A stretch of DNA of 64,000 nt from Dactylellina haptotyla (taxonomy: Eukaryota; Ascomycota; Orbiliomycetes; Orbiliales; Orbiliaceae), in the NCBI GenBank assembly GCA_031310005.1, contig CM062382.1:1116001-1180000 (forward strand), given 5' to 3'. The position numbers and the translations under genes were made by a program. The notes beneath the pieces are model-generated. The model was not told the origin of the DNA, made no database searches, and saw only the letters and a program-made list of their open reading frames with translations. Of this stretch, positions 36,066 to 47,801 are shown one piece after another; position 1 is the stretch's first letter, and every line of letters starts with the position of its first letter.

Positions 36066-39050
36066 TCATAACCCTCCTGAAAATCCCACAAAGTTATTAA
36101 ACGGATCTGTGACACCGGCGCCATTCCCCCCTCCGACTTGACCAATCCCCATGCTCAAGGTCCCGTTGTACATCCCCGCATACGCACCCACATCCCCACC
36201 TCCTGCGCCAAGTTCGAACATGAATTGGTCGCCCCATATCGACCCTCCGCCAACATCGCTCATTAGCTGGTACATTTTCCCGCCCATACCGTCCTCCCCA
36301 CCACCGGACCTGTTGCTATCATCCTGATACACGCTGTTGAAGATATTGTACGATGCGTCGTTGGTGAGGTCGTTTGCTGTACGCATTATCTGTTCTAGAT
36401 TCGGGTTGTTTTCGGGGAGGAAGCCAGAGTGTGGGCTAAACATCGAGTCGTGGGATGCGGACGGCGGGGTTTGCATTGATATCGAGGAATGATGGGAGTG
36501 TGCACCGGGACTTATTACCGGTTGTTGTTGGGAGATAGGTGATTGTGAGGGTGGGGAGAGAACGAAGGGGTCTTGAATTGGTGGCGATTGTTGCATTGAG
36601 CGGGCATAGTGGCTTGAAGGTGGGGCCATTGGCTGTTGTATGGGTGGGCTAGTGGTCAATTCTTGTTGGAAGACGTCGTATGTGGAGAGCGGTGTGCTCT
36701 CTTGGATACTTGGGGTATGGCGGGTTTGGGAGTGTGGTGTTTGCATGCTCTGTTCGCTGGGCGGTGGTGAAGGGACGTGGTGAACGATATTGGCTAGACT
36801 GGCAGGAAGGGCGTGCTGAACAGGTTCTATGGACGTTTTTTCGATAGTTCTTCGTGCAGAGTTGCCCTCCCCTCTAATACGCTTGTTGGAATGCGAACCT
36901 CCGAGCAGGTCGCCTTTTTTGCTGCAGAGTTGTATTGTTGCGGATGCAAGATTCTCAAAGACGTCACGGCAGCCAATGGCGGCGGGGCATCTTTCTTGCA
37001 TGGATTCGAAGATTAATTTGCAAGCCATAGCATTATGATCGATCTTGTCGACCGTCGTGCGCTTGCGAACCTCAGGGCTATGCCATAGTGAGCACAGATA
37101 AGATGTTCCTACTTGAATTTAGCAATTATTCTATTATCGTGGAGATTGTTGATATATCACCTACCAGCTGTGAAAAGATTATGACAAGCCAACCAAGTGT
37201 AATTGATGCTCTTCGACCGATGTAGTGATCTGTAAGCCTTGATTATACGGTCACCGGCATCAGAAATCACTAAGTAAGCAGCCGTATCTGGCTGAGGGAC
37301 CGCAGGGCTCAATCCGTATAATAGCAGACGTGTTTGCTGGTAATTAAGGTCGATGAAGCCCATATTATAACCGCAATTCGCTTCATTGTCTTTCTTCGGA
37401 ACAGATATGGTCCAGTCGTTGAGCCTTCTCTCCATATCCTTCCTCCATTCGGTCAGATCTTTAAATTTCCTAGGAACTTCGCTTTGCTGGTATAAGATCT
37501 TCTGGATTTCTGATTGCAGCTGTCGGATTCTAAACATGTGACAGGCTATCGTCCGTGAGCTTTTTCTTATAGCATTTGGATGTTCTTTCTGAATACCGTA
37601 TTCCGAAATCAAGCTGTCGTCTATGTCTTCGGGGAACGGTACTCTGATAGCATCATCTGAAATACCAAATGGACGACCCAGATATACACAAACTTGTCTG
37701 TCTAGCGAGTAGGCGCACCAGAATAGCCTTCTGCGTTCGTCGATCGTTAGAGCGTCGAGCACTCTGAGAACTTGAGGAGTTTCCTGATGTAACCCTAAAT
37801 CGATACATATCCTGAGCGCAGACCCCACGACGTACCATACTCCGGGAACAGCAGGCCTCATCAAACTATAGAGCGCAAGTAGCAAAACCCCTTTGAGCGT
37901 GTCCAGTCGATTCGGAGCGGAAAATATTGTATCAATATACTTCATGGCTGCGGCGTGAAATTGTTCTGGCATGGATTGGTAATCTGCGTTCATTCCCGTT
38001 GCAATAGCGAATACCATGTTCATATAGTATAACATGGGGATATGTTCTTCCGGTAGATCGGTTTCCTTTAGCCCAGGACGCTCACCAAGCCAGTCGTACA
38101 CAGCTCTGAGGTTCGCCAGGAATGTCGGCCCATGCAAAATGGGTATCTGAGGATTGGCTTGATTGATGTACGCATTGGCGAGGAGTTCGGCCGTCTGCCT
38201 GTCGGGGAATGGTGCCGGGGTAGGTTTGTGCAGGACGGTTTGTAAGTCGGCGGTAGTGGGGGGTAGGGCATCGCCATCCTCGTTGGGGTTCGTATTGTTC
38301 TTCCAGTGTTCAGGTAGTTTACCACGAAACGAGGCTACTCTGGCTGGGAGATGGCCTTTTGTCTTGCTGCTGACTTTGACGGCAGCAAACATAAGTTCCG
38401 CAAAACTATTTGTATTGGTTAGCGAGGAGGATACACGCATAAGCACGAGTGATGTGAACTAACGATATATCTTTAGCACCCGGACCGAGAAGGCCATCCC
38501 GACCGCTCTCTCCACGAACAAGTGGTTGACCAGCACCGATATGGCCATTTGAATCATGCCTTGGTCCGCCAATAACGTTAATGTGCTGGCCGTTGGTTTG
38601 GGAGTGGTCGAGAGAGAAGTCGGGCCGGGTGGTAGTCAGCGGGCTGACCATGTCTCCGTCTGCCTTGCGCTTCCTACTCGAGTCGCTGGGCGATGGGCCA
38701 TCGATGCGAGCACTGCTAGCCAGCTGCTTCTCGAGGAATGCCACCCTTTCTTCCAAATGTGAAACATAGCTCCTGGGTATTTCCCTACCCGTAGCAGCAT
38801 CGACGCCGACACATTCCACATTCGCTTTGGCGCAAGCCGTGCAAGCGGGGAATAGCTGATCGCATTTTGTTTTCCGCGAGCGACACCTGTTGCAGGCGGA
38901 TATGGAGCGGGAGATATTGCCGGTGGTGATTTGAGTGAGTGATGTTGCAGAGGGTACACCGGATTTCGAGCGGGCGTGTGTTGGGGTTGGAGAAGCAGAT
39001 TGCGCCACCGACGGGAGAGGAGAGGCGGACTGGGGTTGCTTCGCTTTCAT
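36066..39050 (-). CDS. Zn2Cys6 (Gal4-type) transcription factor, Ppr1/UaY-like
   Basis: Nuclear DNA-binding regulator. Three exons (39050-38464, 38405-37165, 37108-36066) give 956 residues. The zinc cluster has the six spaced cysteines, starting ACNRCRSRKTKCDQ and ending in CTACAKANVEC. It is followed by GREIPRSYVSHLEERVAFLE, a linker plus coiled coil of the kind seen in yeast Ppr1 and Aspergillus UaY. The middle is a fungal-specific transcription factor domain (GVWYVVGSALRICIDLGLHQ, RRRLFWCAYSLDRQVCVYLG). The last 250 residues are Gln/Ser/Pro/Gly-rich, fitting an activation region. The target is unknown; resemblance to purine regulators rests on the linker only. It sits tail-to-tail with the beta-glucosidase and has a 2.5 kb upstream region. 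Confidence 0.92.
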
Positions 39051-41589
39051 GATATATGATTACTCGGGCGATTCGATCTTATATATTAATTATGTACGCA
39101 GAAAAATATTATGCTTCTCGGACTTGGCCTCTCCAATGGGTCGGGATCACGTCAGCTGGTGGAGAAGTCCGGCGAAGGGAACTAGCATCTTTGTGCTGTC
39201 GTGCCAGGTCACGGAAATGTGCACCCGCTCAGCTGGGAGCCCGCAAATCGTAAGGATGTGGTGGATGGTGGTGAATGGTGGATATGGGATGGGAGTCCGC
39301 TGCAAGATCTGTTTACGAAATCGTAAGAGAAAAGCTCGCAATGGAGGAACCCACGTCGAAATGTCTGCTGGGGGCCCAAACTAGCTTCGGCAATCTGCGT
39401 GAGGGGAAGGAAGTTAAAGGGGAGGAGCAGTAGCAGCAGCAGTGAGGAACCAACAGCATAAGGCGGAGGGCTGCTTAGCGAGTGTCGAGTGTATCAAGAT
39501 CGTAAAAATATATCGGATGAGTGCGAGGGTTAGTGATTAGAACTAAGAAGAGGGAAAATGAAAAAGAAGAGAGAAAGAAGAAACGATCTCGGCATCCGTC
39601 CTGACGGGAACTGAACGAACTGACTCTGCTGAGAAACTGAGACGTTACCCGGCACGGCTCTTATCGAAAAGTGTAAAAAGATTCGAACGTTCGTCCGTTC
39701 CCAAACTATACTCAACCCGTCACGGTTTGGCTGTCTCCCTTATTTCGTTAACCAATCCAAGCGCAAACGAGCCGGTATTACCACACCCTTCCTAGCGTAG
39801 CCCACCCTTTTTTCGCAAATATTTCAAACCCAGAAATTGATTACCTGCACTGACTCGAACAATGGGCCCTGGGTCGCCGTTTGGAGGCGACAAGCCCTGA
39901 GACGAACGCGAGGGAAGGGTGGGATGGCCTCGGACCAGACACTCGGACAGGGAGCAAAGGCTGAGATGTGGGGGCATCTGCCATCTTAACCAGGCAGGCA
40001 GCAGCGGCCGATTGATAATAGTGCCCTCCGGAATCTGATAGAGTCGGTTGTGGGTGATTGGGCTCCACTTGCCCGGGAATGTGTCAGTTAGGTAAGCACG
40101 GGAATCTAGAAGGATGCCCACCTTGGTAATTCGATCCGGACCCAGAGATCAGGACAGGCCCAGCGACAGAACCTTCCGCTCGGTCACTCGCACGACCGAC
40201 GATGTACACGCCGGCATAGTCTTTCTGTATTTCTGTATTTCTGCCTGTATATTATTGTGTATTGTATGGTATGGTTGTGAGGAGTCTCGGGTTATATTTG
40301 AGGGCGACGGTCGTCCGTCGGCGAGCAACACAGGCCGACACAAAACGACGTCTGAATGCTGATCCCGCACATCGGCACAACACGCGCACGACACTTTTCC
40401 TCGGAGCAACAACCCCTTCCGAGAATGGTCACCTCTGACCAGCATTCTTATTCCACGAAACAACAGACATCGGACGGCCGCAGTAATATAAGAATGTCTC
40501 GAAGCCTAGCTGACTAATTTAACAATTTCCCGGACGGGAGGATAGGTCAGCAAGCAAGCAAGCATCTACACGCGGTATCGTCCTGCATCTGCACGATATC
40601 GATAATAAGCATCTTTGTTCCGATACCCAGTCGACAACAATTCGATTCCGTAAGGGAAACATGCCGAAATCTCCAAACCCCATTTGAAACATCTGATCTC
40701 TTAGCAGCGGGTCCGGTGCTGGGTGTGTGGATGTTGACATGTTTGTATTCCCTGTTGACGTACCCCTCCAGGGAATCACGGCCGCGTTGGCGCTCAGAAA
40801 GCTTTCTTAACCGATCAATTCGACCTGCTCTTGTGCAGCACTTGCATGCAGCTGCTCGCGGCGGTATCCCACCCCTTCTTTGGCGATTCCAACCCTGAAG
40901 AAGCGGGGTTGAGTACGTACGCTCACCTACTGTATCGATAGAAAAACAAGGGGAGATGCAGATGAACGGGCTTTAAGCTCTTGTGCGATAACGTTAACTT
41001 TCCTGATTCGATATCCGGGGGATTTTTTGTTCTTTCTTGTCAACTTGCAACTTTGCTTGGCCACTTGAAATAAAGACTCGTATTTGTGAATCTCGAATGT
41101 CAAACGAGCTTCCCGCTTCGGACTCAGGTCCCATTCAACTCTAAAGCCACATGAATAACGAAAGAGAGATTAAGGAATCTGCATTGATATCTAATCTACC
41201 GAGTGGGCTCATGCGAAGTGCGGTGAAGGTCAGAAACACGATATAGTGACCAAAAGCGCATCCTACTGGCCTGGTGGGACCCTGTCGCATGCTGCGGCAG
41301 TGCATGAAGGGAGCTTACGAATGCTCTGCTCCAAAATGTTCGAGTCTTTAACACGTCTGCTGCTGGTGGGCTCATTCGGTTAATTACTTTCTTTGGGCGT
41401 AGTTTGGTGGTGGAGAGAGCCTCGCCTGCTGCCCCATTTCATTTTTATTCTTGCCCACCGCCACCAAAGCATCAATTCTCTTCGCATCACTTGAAACCTC
41501 AGAAGAAAAACCCACCGAACCCCCGAAGAACACTTACTACACAGACGTCCCATCGATAACCTGCTGATAGACCAGCCAGAATATCCACC
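39051..41589. other. Divergent intergenic region of the Zn2Cys6 gene
   Basis: 2.5 kb between the divergent regulator and one-TM protein genes. A CAG/GCAG-rich patch lies at 39425-39445 and purine-rich tracts at 39540-39590. Only short frames lacking motifs. Probably long 5' UTR and promoter sequence for both genes. Confidence 0.5.
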
Positions 41590-43030
41590 ATGTCTGGCAA
41601 GAAGGGCTTCCTCGAGCCTACAGTTGTGACCCATCCTGACATTCAAACCGGCGACCTACTAGGCCTCGCAGGCTCCTCCAGTTCATCCACCATCCCTCTC
41701 CTCCCTCAACCCGAGATATTCACACCTACAACCACCCTGGCTGGCGACGATGACGACCTCCCGCCATCCTACGATGCCGAAGGCACCGCTCTCCTCTCAC
41801 ACCCTTCCCACTCCGTCCCCGAGGGCGCCACAAACTCAGTTCCCCTCGAGCCCCCACCGGACTTCACGCCTTATGTCGCGGAGACACACGAAAACCCCAC
41901 TACCGGGCAGGTGACATCCTATGATTCTCACTTGAACGAAGACGGCGAGGCCCTCTTCCGCTTCCTCCTCACCCAAAACATGTACAGTCCGCGACCGCAA
42001 GTCCGCATGAAAGGCACCCATCTCGAAAAACATCATCACCATCACGGAACGTTTAGCGAGAGGAGGAACAGCTCCGAGCACAGGACTGTTACAGACTTTG
42101 ACATCATTATGGACTTTCAGTCTCTTATCCTGATCGAGCCCGGTCAGCAGGGTATCATCCAGACGGTGGACGAGGACACAAAAGCCCACCGCGGTGGTGT
42201 CTTCAGAACCCGAGGCAGGAATAACAAATCGTTGCCAGCGAATACCCCAATCATGCCGAAGGATATCAGAAATTGGGCCGATGACTACTGCGCAGATCCC
42301 GCCATCTTCAAAGAGTAAGCCTTCTAAGATCCTTTGTCTTCTTCTCTTTATAGGATTTCATTTCTGACATAACTCGCCCGCTAGATTCGTTATGGAAAAA
42401 ATCTGCCCAGGTTACGATACTAAATATCTCCAAACACGTCTGATCCAACTGATTCAATCCACAAACTACGCCGGCGATATCCAAATCTCCTTTCCAACAA
42501 CGCACAGCAAAGTCAAAATCCGCCCGCCAAACAAAGCCACCGAACTCCGCTACAACAAGGCCCTCCGCTGGTTCTGTTACCTCACCTTCCTCTGGATAAT
42601 CACCTGGCCCATCCTCTTCTTCATGACCAGGAAATACAACGTCGTTAGATCCGTCTGGCCCATGTCTGCCGTCGATGTCAACGGCCGCCGCCGTGTCAAG
42701 ATGACCGAAGACCAATGGTTCGAATATTGGCGGCTAGCGATCCGCCGTGCCATTCTGGGTAGACGGCAGGGAACTGTCACCGAACAAGATTTGATCGAAC
42801 TGGCTGCTGAGGCTGGGATGCCGCGGATGCAGATCAACACTGGTAGCCAGATTGTGAACAGCGTATTGGGTGGAGCTGTGGATTTGTTCGGTGCGATTGG
42901 AGATCAGAGGAGGATGTTTGGATGGGGACGGGATCAGCCGTGGGGCACGAACGCGTACGCTTGGGGCAGGAATAACTCCAATAACTGGAATTTCAGCTGG
43001 GGAAGAAACGAACATCATTGGGATTGCTAG
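41590..43030 (+). CDS. Conserved-looking hypothetical protein with one membrane segment
   Basis: No function recognised. Two exons (41590-42314, 42385-43030) give 456 residues; the ATG is in a good context (ATCCACCATGT). Residues 1-110 are Pro/Ser/Thr/Asp-rich and likely disordered, with a PPSY element that could bind WW domains. A His run (HHHHH) lies near residue 150. The centre, around DFDIIMDFQSLI to DDYCADPAIF, is folded-looking. A single strong hydrophobic segment follows at about 304-322 (WFCYLTFLWIITWPILFF), with basic residues after it. The C-terminus is rich in Trp, Gly, Asn and Arg (WGRN repeats). A membrane-anchored protein exposing a large N-terminal region is likely; nothing more can be said. 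Confidence 0.85.
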
Positions 43031-43513
43031 AGAGGCGATGGCGTGGTTATTATAAGCGAAAAGAGGGAGAATAAGAGGGCAGTTATACACATATGTATAT
43101 GCTGAAGTTGTTATATTATGTTAATCGGGTGCATTGATTATTGGAGTGGCGGGCTTTTCCAGGCGTTGGGATATTGGATATTGGACATTGGATAGGTTGC
43201 AGACGGATACAGCACATTGATCTCACCTCACCTTGGTTTCATTTTGATTTTTAATTGTACTATTGAAATTAGCGCTTTTCACAGCCTTTATATATATATA
43301 TATTCCGGTTTTATAATTTGATTTCTTTCACAAGAGAATAAAATGTTCACATACGAGTTTTGACTAAGCGCAATCCTTTCTGCCCATCATCGGCATTTTG
43401 CTTGGTGTTGGCTTTGTTCACAACGCATATAAAAAAGAATTTTGTCGCAAGCGAGACCTCTAAACTTCGATCGCGGAACCCGAAGATAGTCCTCCTCCCC
43501 GTCAACCTCAAAG
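43031..43513. other. Intergenic spacer with TA tract
   Basis: 0.48 kb between two plus-strand genes. It contains a (TA)7 tract at 43289-43302, about 210 bases before the next start codon, and probably that gene's promoter. Confidence 0.6.
43289..43302. repeat. (TA)7 microsatellite
   Basis: Seven TA dinucleotides upstream of the small membrane-protein gene. It might serve as a TATA-like element but is far (about 210 bases) from the start codon. Confidence 0.8.
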
Positions 43514-44234
43514 ATGGCGATCCTCCCGAGCTGGTTCTCCAAGGACCCCAAGGCGGGCTCCCTCGCCGACATTGCCGATGCTCAAAAGCTTCCACCCCCA
43601 CCGCCGCCCGTCAATCCAAACCCGCCAGTTGACCCGAACCCTCCGACTCCTCCAATGCCACCCGCCCCACCGGTCCTCACCGAAAAGCAGAAATACCTAA
43701 AAGACATGCAATACAAAGTCGCAGTAGCAGGCGTGATCCTTGGTCCCGCACTGATCTTTATGCCGCCGCGCAAGATAGACGTCTACACCGTCGGATTGAT
43801 CTTTATGACTGCTTTTCTAACTGATCACATCATGCAGGTTGGTTATAACACAATCACCCTCGACAGCCTCTCTATCAAAATATGTAAAGAATCCAAAGCG
43901 GGGGAACATGAATTTCTAACTTAGATACACCCAATCGATCTAGGAACACGGCCACCGAGGTCTCTTATACGCTATAAGTCCGCAACCGAGCGCGGAATAC
44001 GTTGAGAAAATGCGCAAGTCGCACGCACGGTACGAGGGTATGATGCCCAGCGAAGCCATATGGGCACAGTTGAAAGATGTGTGGAATCAGCGTTACGAGG
44101 ACGAAGTTGAGGAGGAGAAGTCGGAAGAGAAGCCGGAATCCATGCTTGATAGGATCAGGAGAGAAGAGGCGGAGAAGCCGCAGAGCGAGGTGCTGAAGAT
44201 GCTGGCTGAGCAGGAGAAGAAGCGTAAGTCTTGA
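43514..44234 (+). CDS. Small proline-rich membrane protein, resembling fungal proteins labelled rhomboid family membrane protein
   Basis: Two exons (43514-43837, 43944-44234) give 204 residues. The N-terminal 55 residues carry a proline run (PPPPPP, then PNPP repeats). Two short hydrophobic segments follow: VAVAGVILGPALIFM, then PPRKIDVYTVGLIFMTAFL. The C-terminal half is charged and helical (EEEKSEEKPE, ending QEKKRKS). The PPRK-x-D-x-YTVG core resembles a fungal family usually labelled rhomboid family membrane protein. No rhomboid catalytic Ser/His is visible, so protease activity should not be assumed. Mitochondrial or ER location is possible but not shown. The donor of the single intron (GTTGGT) is weak, though the join is in phase and the reading frame on both sides is convincing. 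Confidence 0.75.
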
Positions 44235-45042
44235 GGGATAATAAGTAGGGATTTGATGTTTTGATGTTAGGAAGGTATGAGTGTAAGATATTGGGACAGA
44301 ATTTTGTATATATGAATGATGATACCGCTCTTCATAGGGTACGTTGTAAGATACTATGATATGATATGTAACTTTGACAAGCGAGAGAGCTTTGACGGTT
44401 ACGTATATCGTGATCTGAAACTTATGTTTCAAAGGAACGGAAAAAGGGAGCAATCATCTGACCCAGAATCTCAAAGAAAAAGCCGGGCCGGTTCACTGAT
44501 ATTGAAACAATCAGCGCTGTCTGTAAAGCTACGAGCCTGGGGTGCTCTTGAATTCCGGTTTCGACCAGGTGCTATAAATAAGCATGATATCCATCTTCTA
44601 GATATTTCTAGCTTTACGTCCATACGCTTCTCCAGATGTAACAAAGAACTATAGATATTTCTGCAGCTTCAGGATATAGGAAAACCAAAGGTTCTCCCCC
44701 TAGATGCTTCGAAATGATCTCGGCTACCAGCGAGACTCTTTATCGTCGCTCTAAGTATAGTACAGCCTGCTTGATTGTCAGCATACCCATAAACTCCAAA
44801 GGAACAACATCTGCACTTTAGCTATAGACTCATGATAACGGAGTAGCAGAAGTATAAAGTAGCAATGATGCACCCTCAAACGGAAACCACACAGTCTACA
44901 TGAACAGCGTAGTCTTCCAAACAACCATTCCCGCAGCAATCTCTCACCAATTTTCTTTTACAACATAGCTTCATATATATCTTCATATATATCTTCATAA
45001 GACATCGTATCCTGGTCCCCGTTATCACGACTTTCCTCCACA
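44235..45042. other. Intergenic spacer with short tandem repeat
   Basis: 0.8 kb between two plus-strand genes. A 12-nt tandem repeat lies at 44969-45000, just upstream of the next start codon. Otherwise nothing recognised. Confidence 0.6.
44969..45000. repeat. 12-nt tandem repeat, unit CTTCATATATAT
   Basis: Two full copies and a partial third, ending about 43 bases before the ATG at 45043, so probably in the promoter or 5' UTR of the Mug135-like gene. Each unit contains a TATATA core. Confidence 0.8.
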
Positions 45043-46028
45043 ATGCTATCCACCGAAACCTTGTACCCGATGAACTACCAAAACGACACCATCGCTGCAA
45101 ATCTCTTCAATTTAACACAGCTCCAAAGATTCCAGCCTCTTCTGCAGCCCCCGCTGACTAACCCCATCCCACCACACCTACAAGTACAAAATGACCTATC
45201 CACTCTAGATTTCTCAAACCCATCAATACAAGAATATCTAAACAGCGACGTTCTAGATTCCTTGGATCAAACGGCGATCCTTGATACTACCGCCACTTCG
45301 ATTCTCGATCCCACGTCTAACATCGCATCCGGACTATGCACCGATCTCCTCTTGAACACACCAATTGCCCCGCCAAATTCTCCACTGGTTCAGTGCCAGA
45401 TGGCGGGGGCGGAGAGTATTCTGGACGTACAGGTGGACCAATTCTCAACGCTTCAAGAGGAAACCACCCTCTCGCTAGGCATCATGGCGCACCTAGAGAA
45501 TCTAGAGAAACAGATGGCAGAAATGAGAAGGTTTTTATCCGTCGGTTTCGCGAAGAAGGATCATCTAAGGAGTTTTGAAGTTGAGAGGTGAGTGTTTCTC
45601 GATTCCTTTCATATGAACTTCAATATTGCAATATCAAAACATGGCAGGCCGCGTTTAAATGTTTACTAAACCCTTTAAAATTTATAGACAAAGATTGTAT
45701 TCTAGGAACTACAATTTTCAAAATATAACAGAGATCAACGAGCCCTTTGAGTTGCTCCTCCGCTCCAACGGGGAATTACCGACGAGCTGTCCAGTTAACG
45801 GGGTGGAATTGAAGAGCTTTAATCGTAAGTAAACCGATCTAAAATTATAAAGCCATTTCTAAGGGTAATTGAAAATAAACTGACACCATTTTAGACGAAG
45901 AAATGGATAACCTGCTAGACGAGTACGACATACCGTTTAACCCGTCCATGTTCCTACATGAGAAGCAATTACTGTACCTCAGATTCATTGGGGCTAACAG
46001 GGCTGTAATGCACCGCGTGGTCGATTAA
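45043..46028 (+). CDS. Hypothetical protein with coiled coil and possible Mug135-like C-terminal domain
   Basis: Three exons (45043-45587, 45688-45824, 45895-46028) give 271 residues. The first 145 residues are Leu/Asn/Thr/Pro-rich without a visible fold. A short coiled coil follows (IMAHLENLEKQMAEMRRFL). The last 90 residues (RNYNFQNITEINEPFELLL ... LLDEYDIP ... LYLRFIG) match the pattern I know from fungal proteins with the Mug135 C-terminal domain, found next to a coiled coil in the same order. That domain was named after a fission-yeast gene upregulated in meiosis and has no known biochemical role. The assignment is by memory of the pattern only. No signal peptide or membrane segment. Confidence 0.75.
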
Positions 46029-46443
46029 AAATCCCAAAACGAGACAAGCTAGATCGAAGCGAGGTGTGTGTGTCGGTGGCGTGAGATCAGGTTCACAAAT
46101 GACAAATATCAACAGGATCGATAGGAAGCATTAGCTCATAATAGAAGGTCAATAGCGATAGTGGTATTCGGTTGCTCTTGGATGCATAAGTACAAGATGT
46201 AATGAAAGTTTTTTAAATTTTTGTAGTACACATCAAAACTCCATGAAAGGTAAAAATAAGAAAAATGCAAGCCCGCTAAGTAGAAATATGTGAGGAAAAG
46301 GGAATAAGAACTACAAAGTGATATGATCATATGGAGATTCGTTTGTTATGAGAGTTATCATGAGAGGACGGTGTACCGGGATATCCAACATTTTCATCTT
46401 CTAAAGAGATTATAGAAATTCGTGAAAAAGGAGAAGTTGTTGT
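46029..46443. other. Convergent spacer
   Basis: 0.41 kb of AT-rich sequence between two convergent genes, presumably their 3' UTRs. Nothing else seen. Confidence 0.6.
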
Positions 46444-47801
46444 TTATTTCTTCTGCTGCTTAGCCCATTTTGGGAACTTCCATTGCTCCTTTGGACGCAG
46501 CGACATCCTGCGAGCCAGACGGTCTTCTTGTTCGGCTGTCAAACCAAGCCTCTGCTCGAAGCGGCTGTAGCCAGAGTTCTTGTTTAGGGAGTGGTAGACA
46601 ATATTTGCTGGGAAGGTAAGAAGAGCGAGCAAAGAGAAACCACAGAGGCAGAGAAGGGTGTACCAGGAGCCGGTCTAAGCGTGCTGTGTTAGTGCTTGTT
46701 TGCAATCGTGATCTGTAATATGGGTCATAAGCTTACCAAAAGGTGGCAGTCACCATCATAATAGATATCTCTCTTGAAAACGATGTCGTGACCCATGCCG
46801 ACACGAGAACATGTCCAGCTCCAGAAGTCACGGTCGTCGTTGTCGAGCTTGAAGATCTTGGTAACATAGCCGGCACTATGGAAAAGATGTTAGTATGTTG
46901 AGCTGTGAGGGGTAGTTCATTGGAGCTATAAACTTACGTAGCACCGAATCCAAGAGTCCAGATAGTGAGGAGAGCAAGAGTGAAATACTCTGTTCGTGTG
47001 AACATAATGTAGTAGGATTTCGCGCTTCGGAAGATGTTCTGCAGCCAAAGACCAAAGAAAACGAGAGTACCAGTTCCACAGAAACTATATGGACAACGCA
47101 TTAGTCTTCCAGCACATTTTCGTGCGCTCAGAGAAGGTAGCTACTTACGCAATGATCAGATAGACGCCAGTGAGGTCGATATCCTGAGGCCACGCTCTAA
47201 ACTGCATACCTCTAACGCCTCTGTTCAGATCTTCCTGCGAGATTTCCTGCCAGGTACCTCGCAAGTAGGCACGAGGTGTCGAAACGGCATTATTAAAAGG
47301 CAGATAATCATCGGCCCAGACATAAACAACGAGGATGAAGGTGGACAATGTGGTAGCCCAATTGAGGAGATACAACACGGTTCTGATTCTGCTGTAGAAC
47401 CATTTGCCACGGATCATATGCAGCTTTGGGGGTTTGTGGAGGGAATCGGTATCGTCAACACTCCCGCGCGGGGTGTGCGACTTGGTCTTTTCGCCTGATG
47501 GACGCATGGATTTAATTACGGGGACACGTGGGGAGCTTGGTGGGGAGCCGGAGTAGCCGCTGCCGCTGAAGGACCTTTGATGTCCTGGATGTCTTTTGAG
47601 AGAAGGAAGAGCGCTTTGGCGGGTTGGGCTGCCGTTATTGGAACCGAGGTCGCTGTCTGGGTGGTGGATTAGCGAGAAGCTGGACCCAGTGTTTGAGGAG
47701 ACCGACGCTCGTCGGGCGTTAGCAAAGGTATCCGACTCGGGTGAGCCTAGCGAAGGACTGAATGATTCTCGACGGGTATGTGTTGGAAGTCGTTGTTCCA
47801 T
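46444..47801 (-). CDS. Hypothetical four-transmembrane protein
   Basis: Four exons (47801-47149, 47084-46938, 46875-46737, 46674-46444) give 389 residues. Residues 1-125 are Ser/Pro/Arg-rich, likely a disordered and phosphorylatable cytosolic tail. Four hydrophobic segments follow: VLYLLNWATTLSTFILVVYV (about 140-160), VYLIIAFCGTGTLVFFGLWL (about 212-233), FTLALLTIWTLGFGATAGYV (about 250-272) and WYTLLCLCGFSLLALLTF (about 315-335). Between segments 3 and 4 lies a loop with WSWTC and DGDC, whose two cysteines could form a disulphide. The tail is basic. A four-helix layout with a short extracellular Cys loop recalls MARVEL or claudin-like proteins, but I see no diagnostic motif and assign no function. 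Confidence 0.8.
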
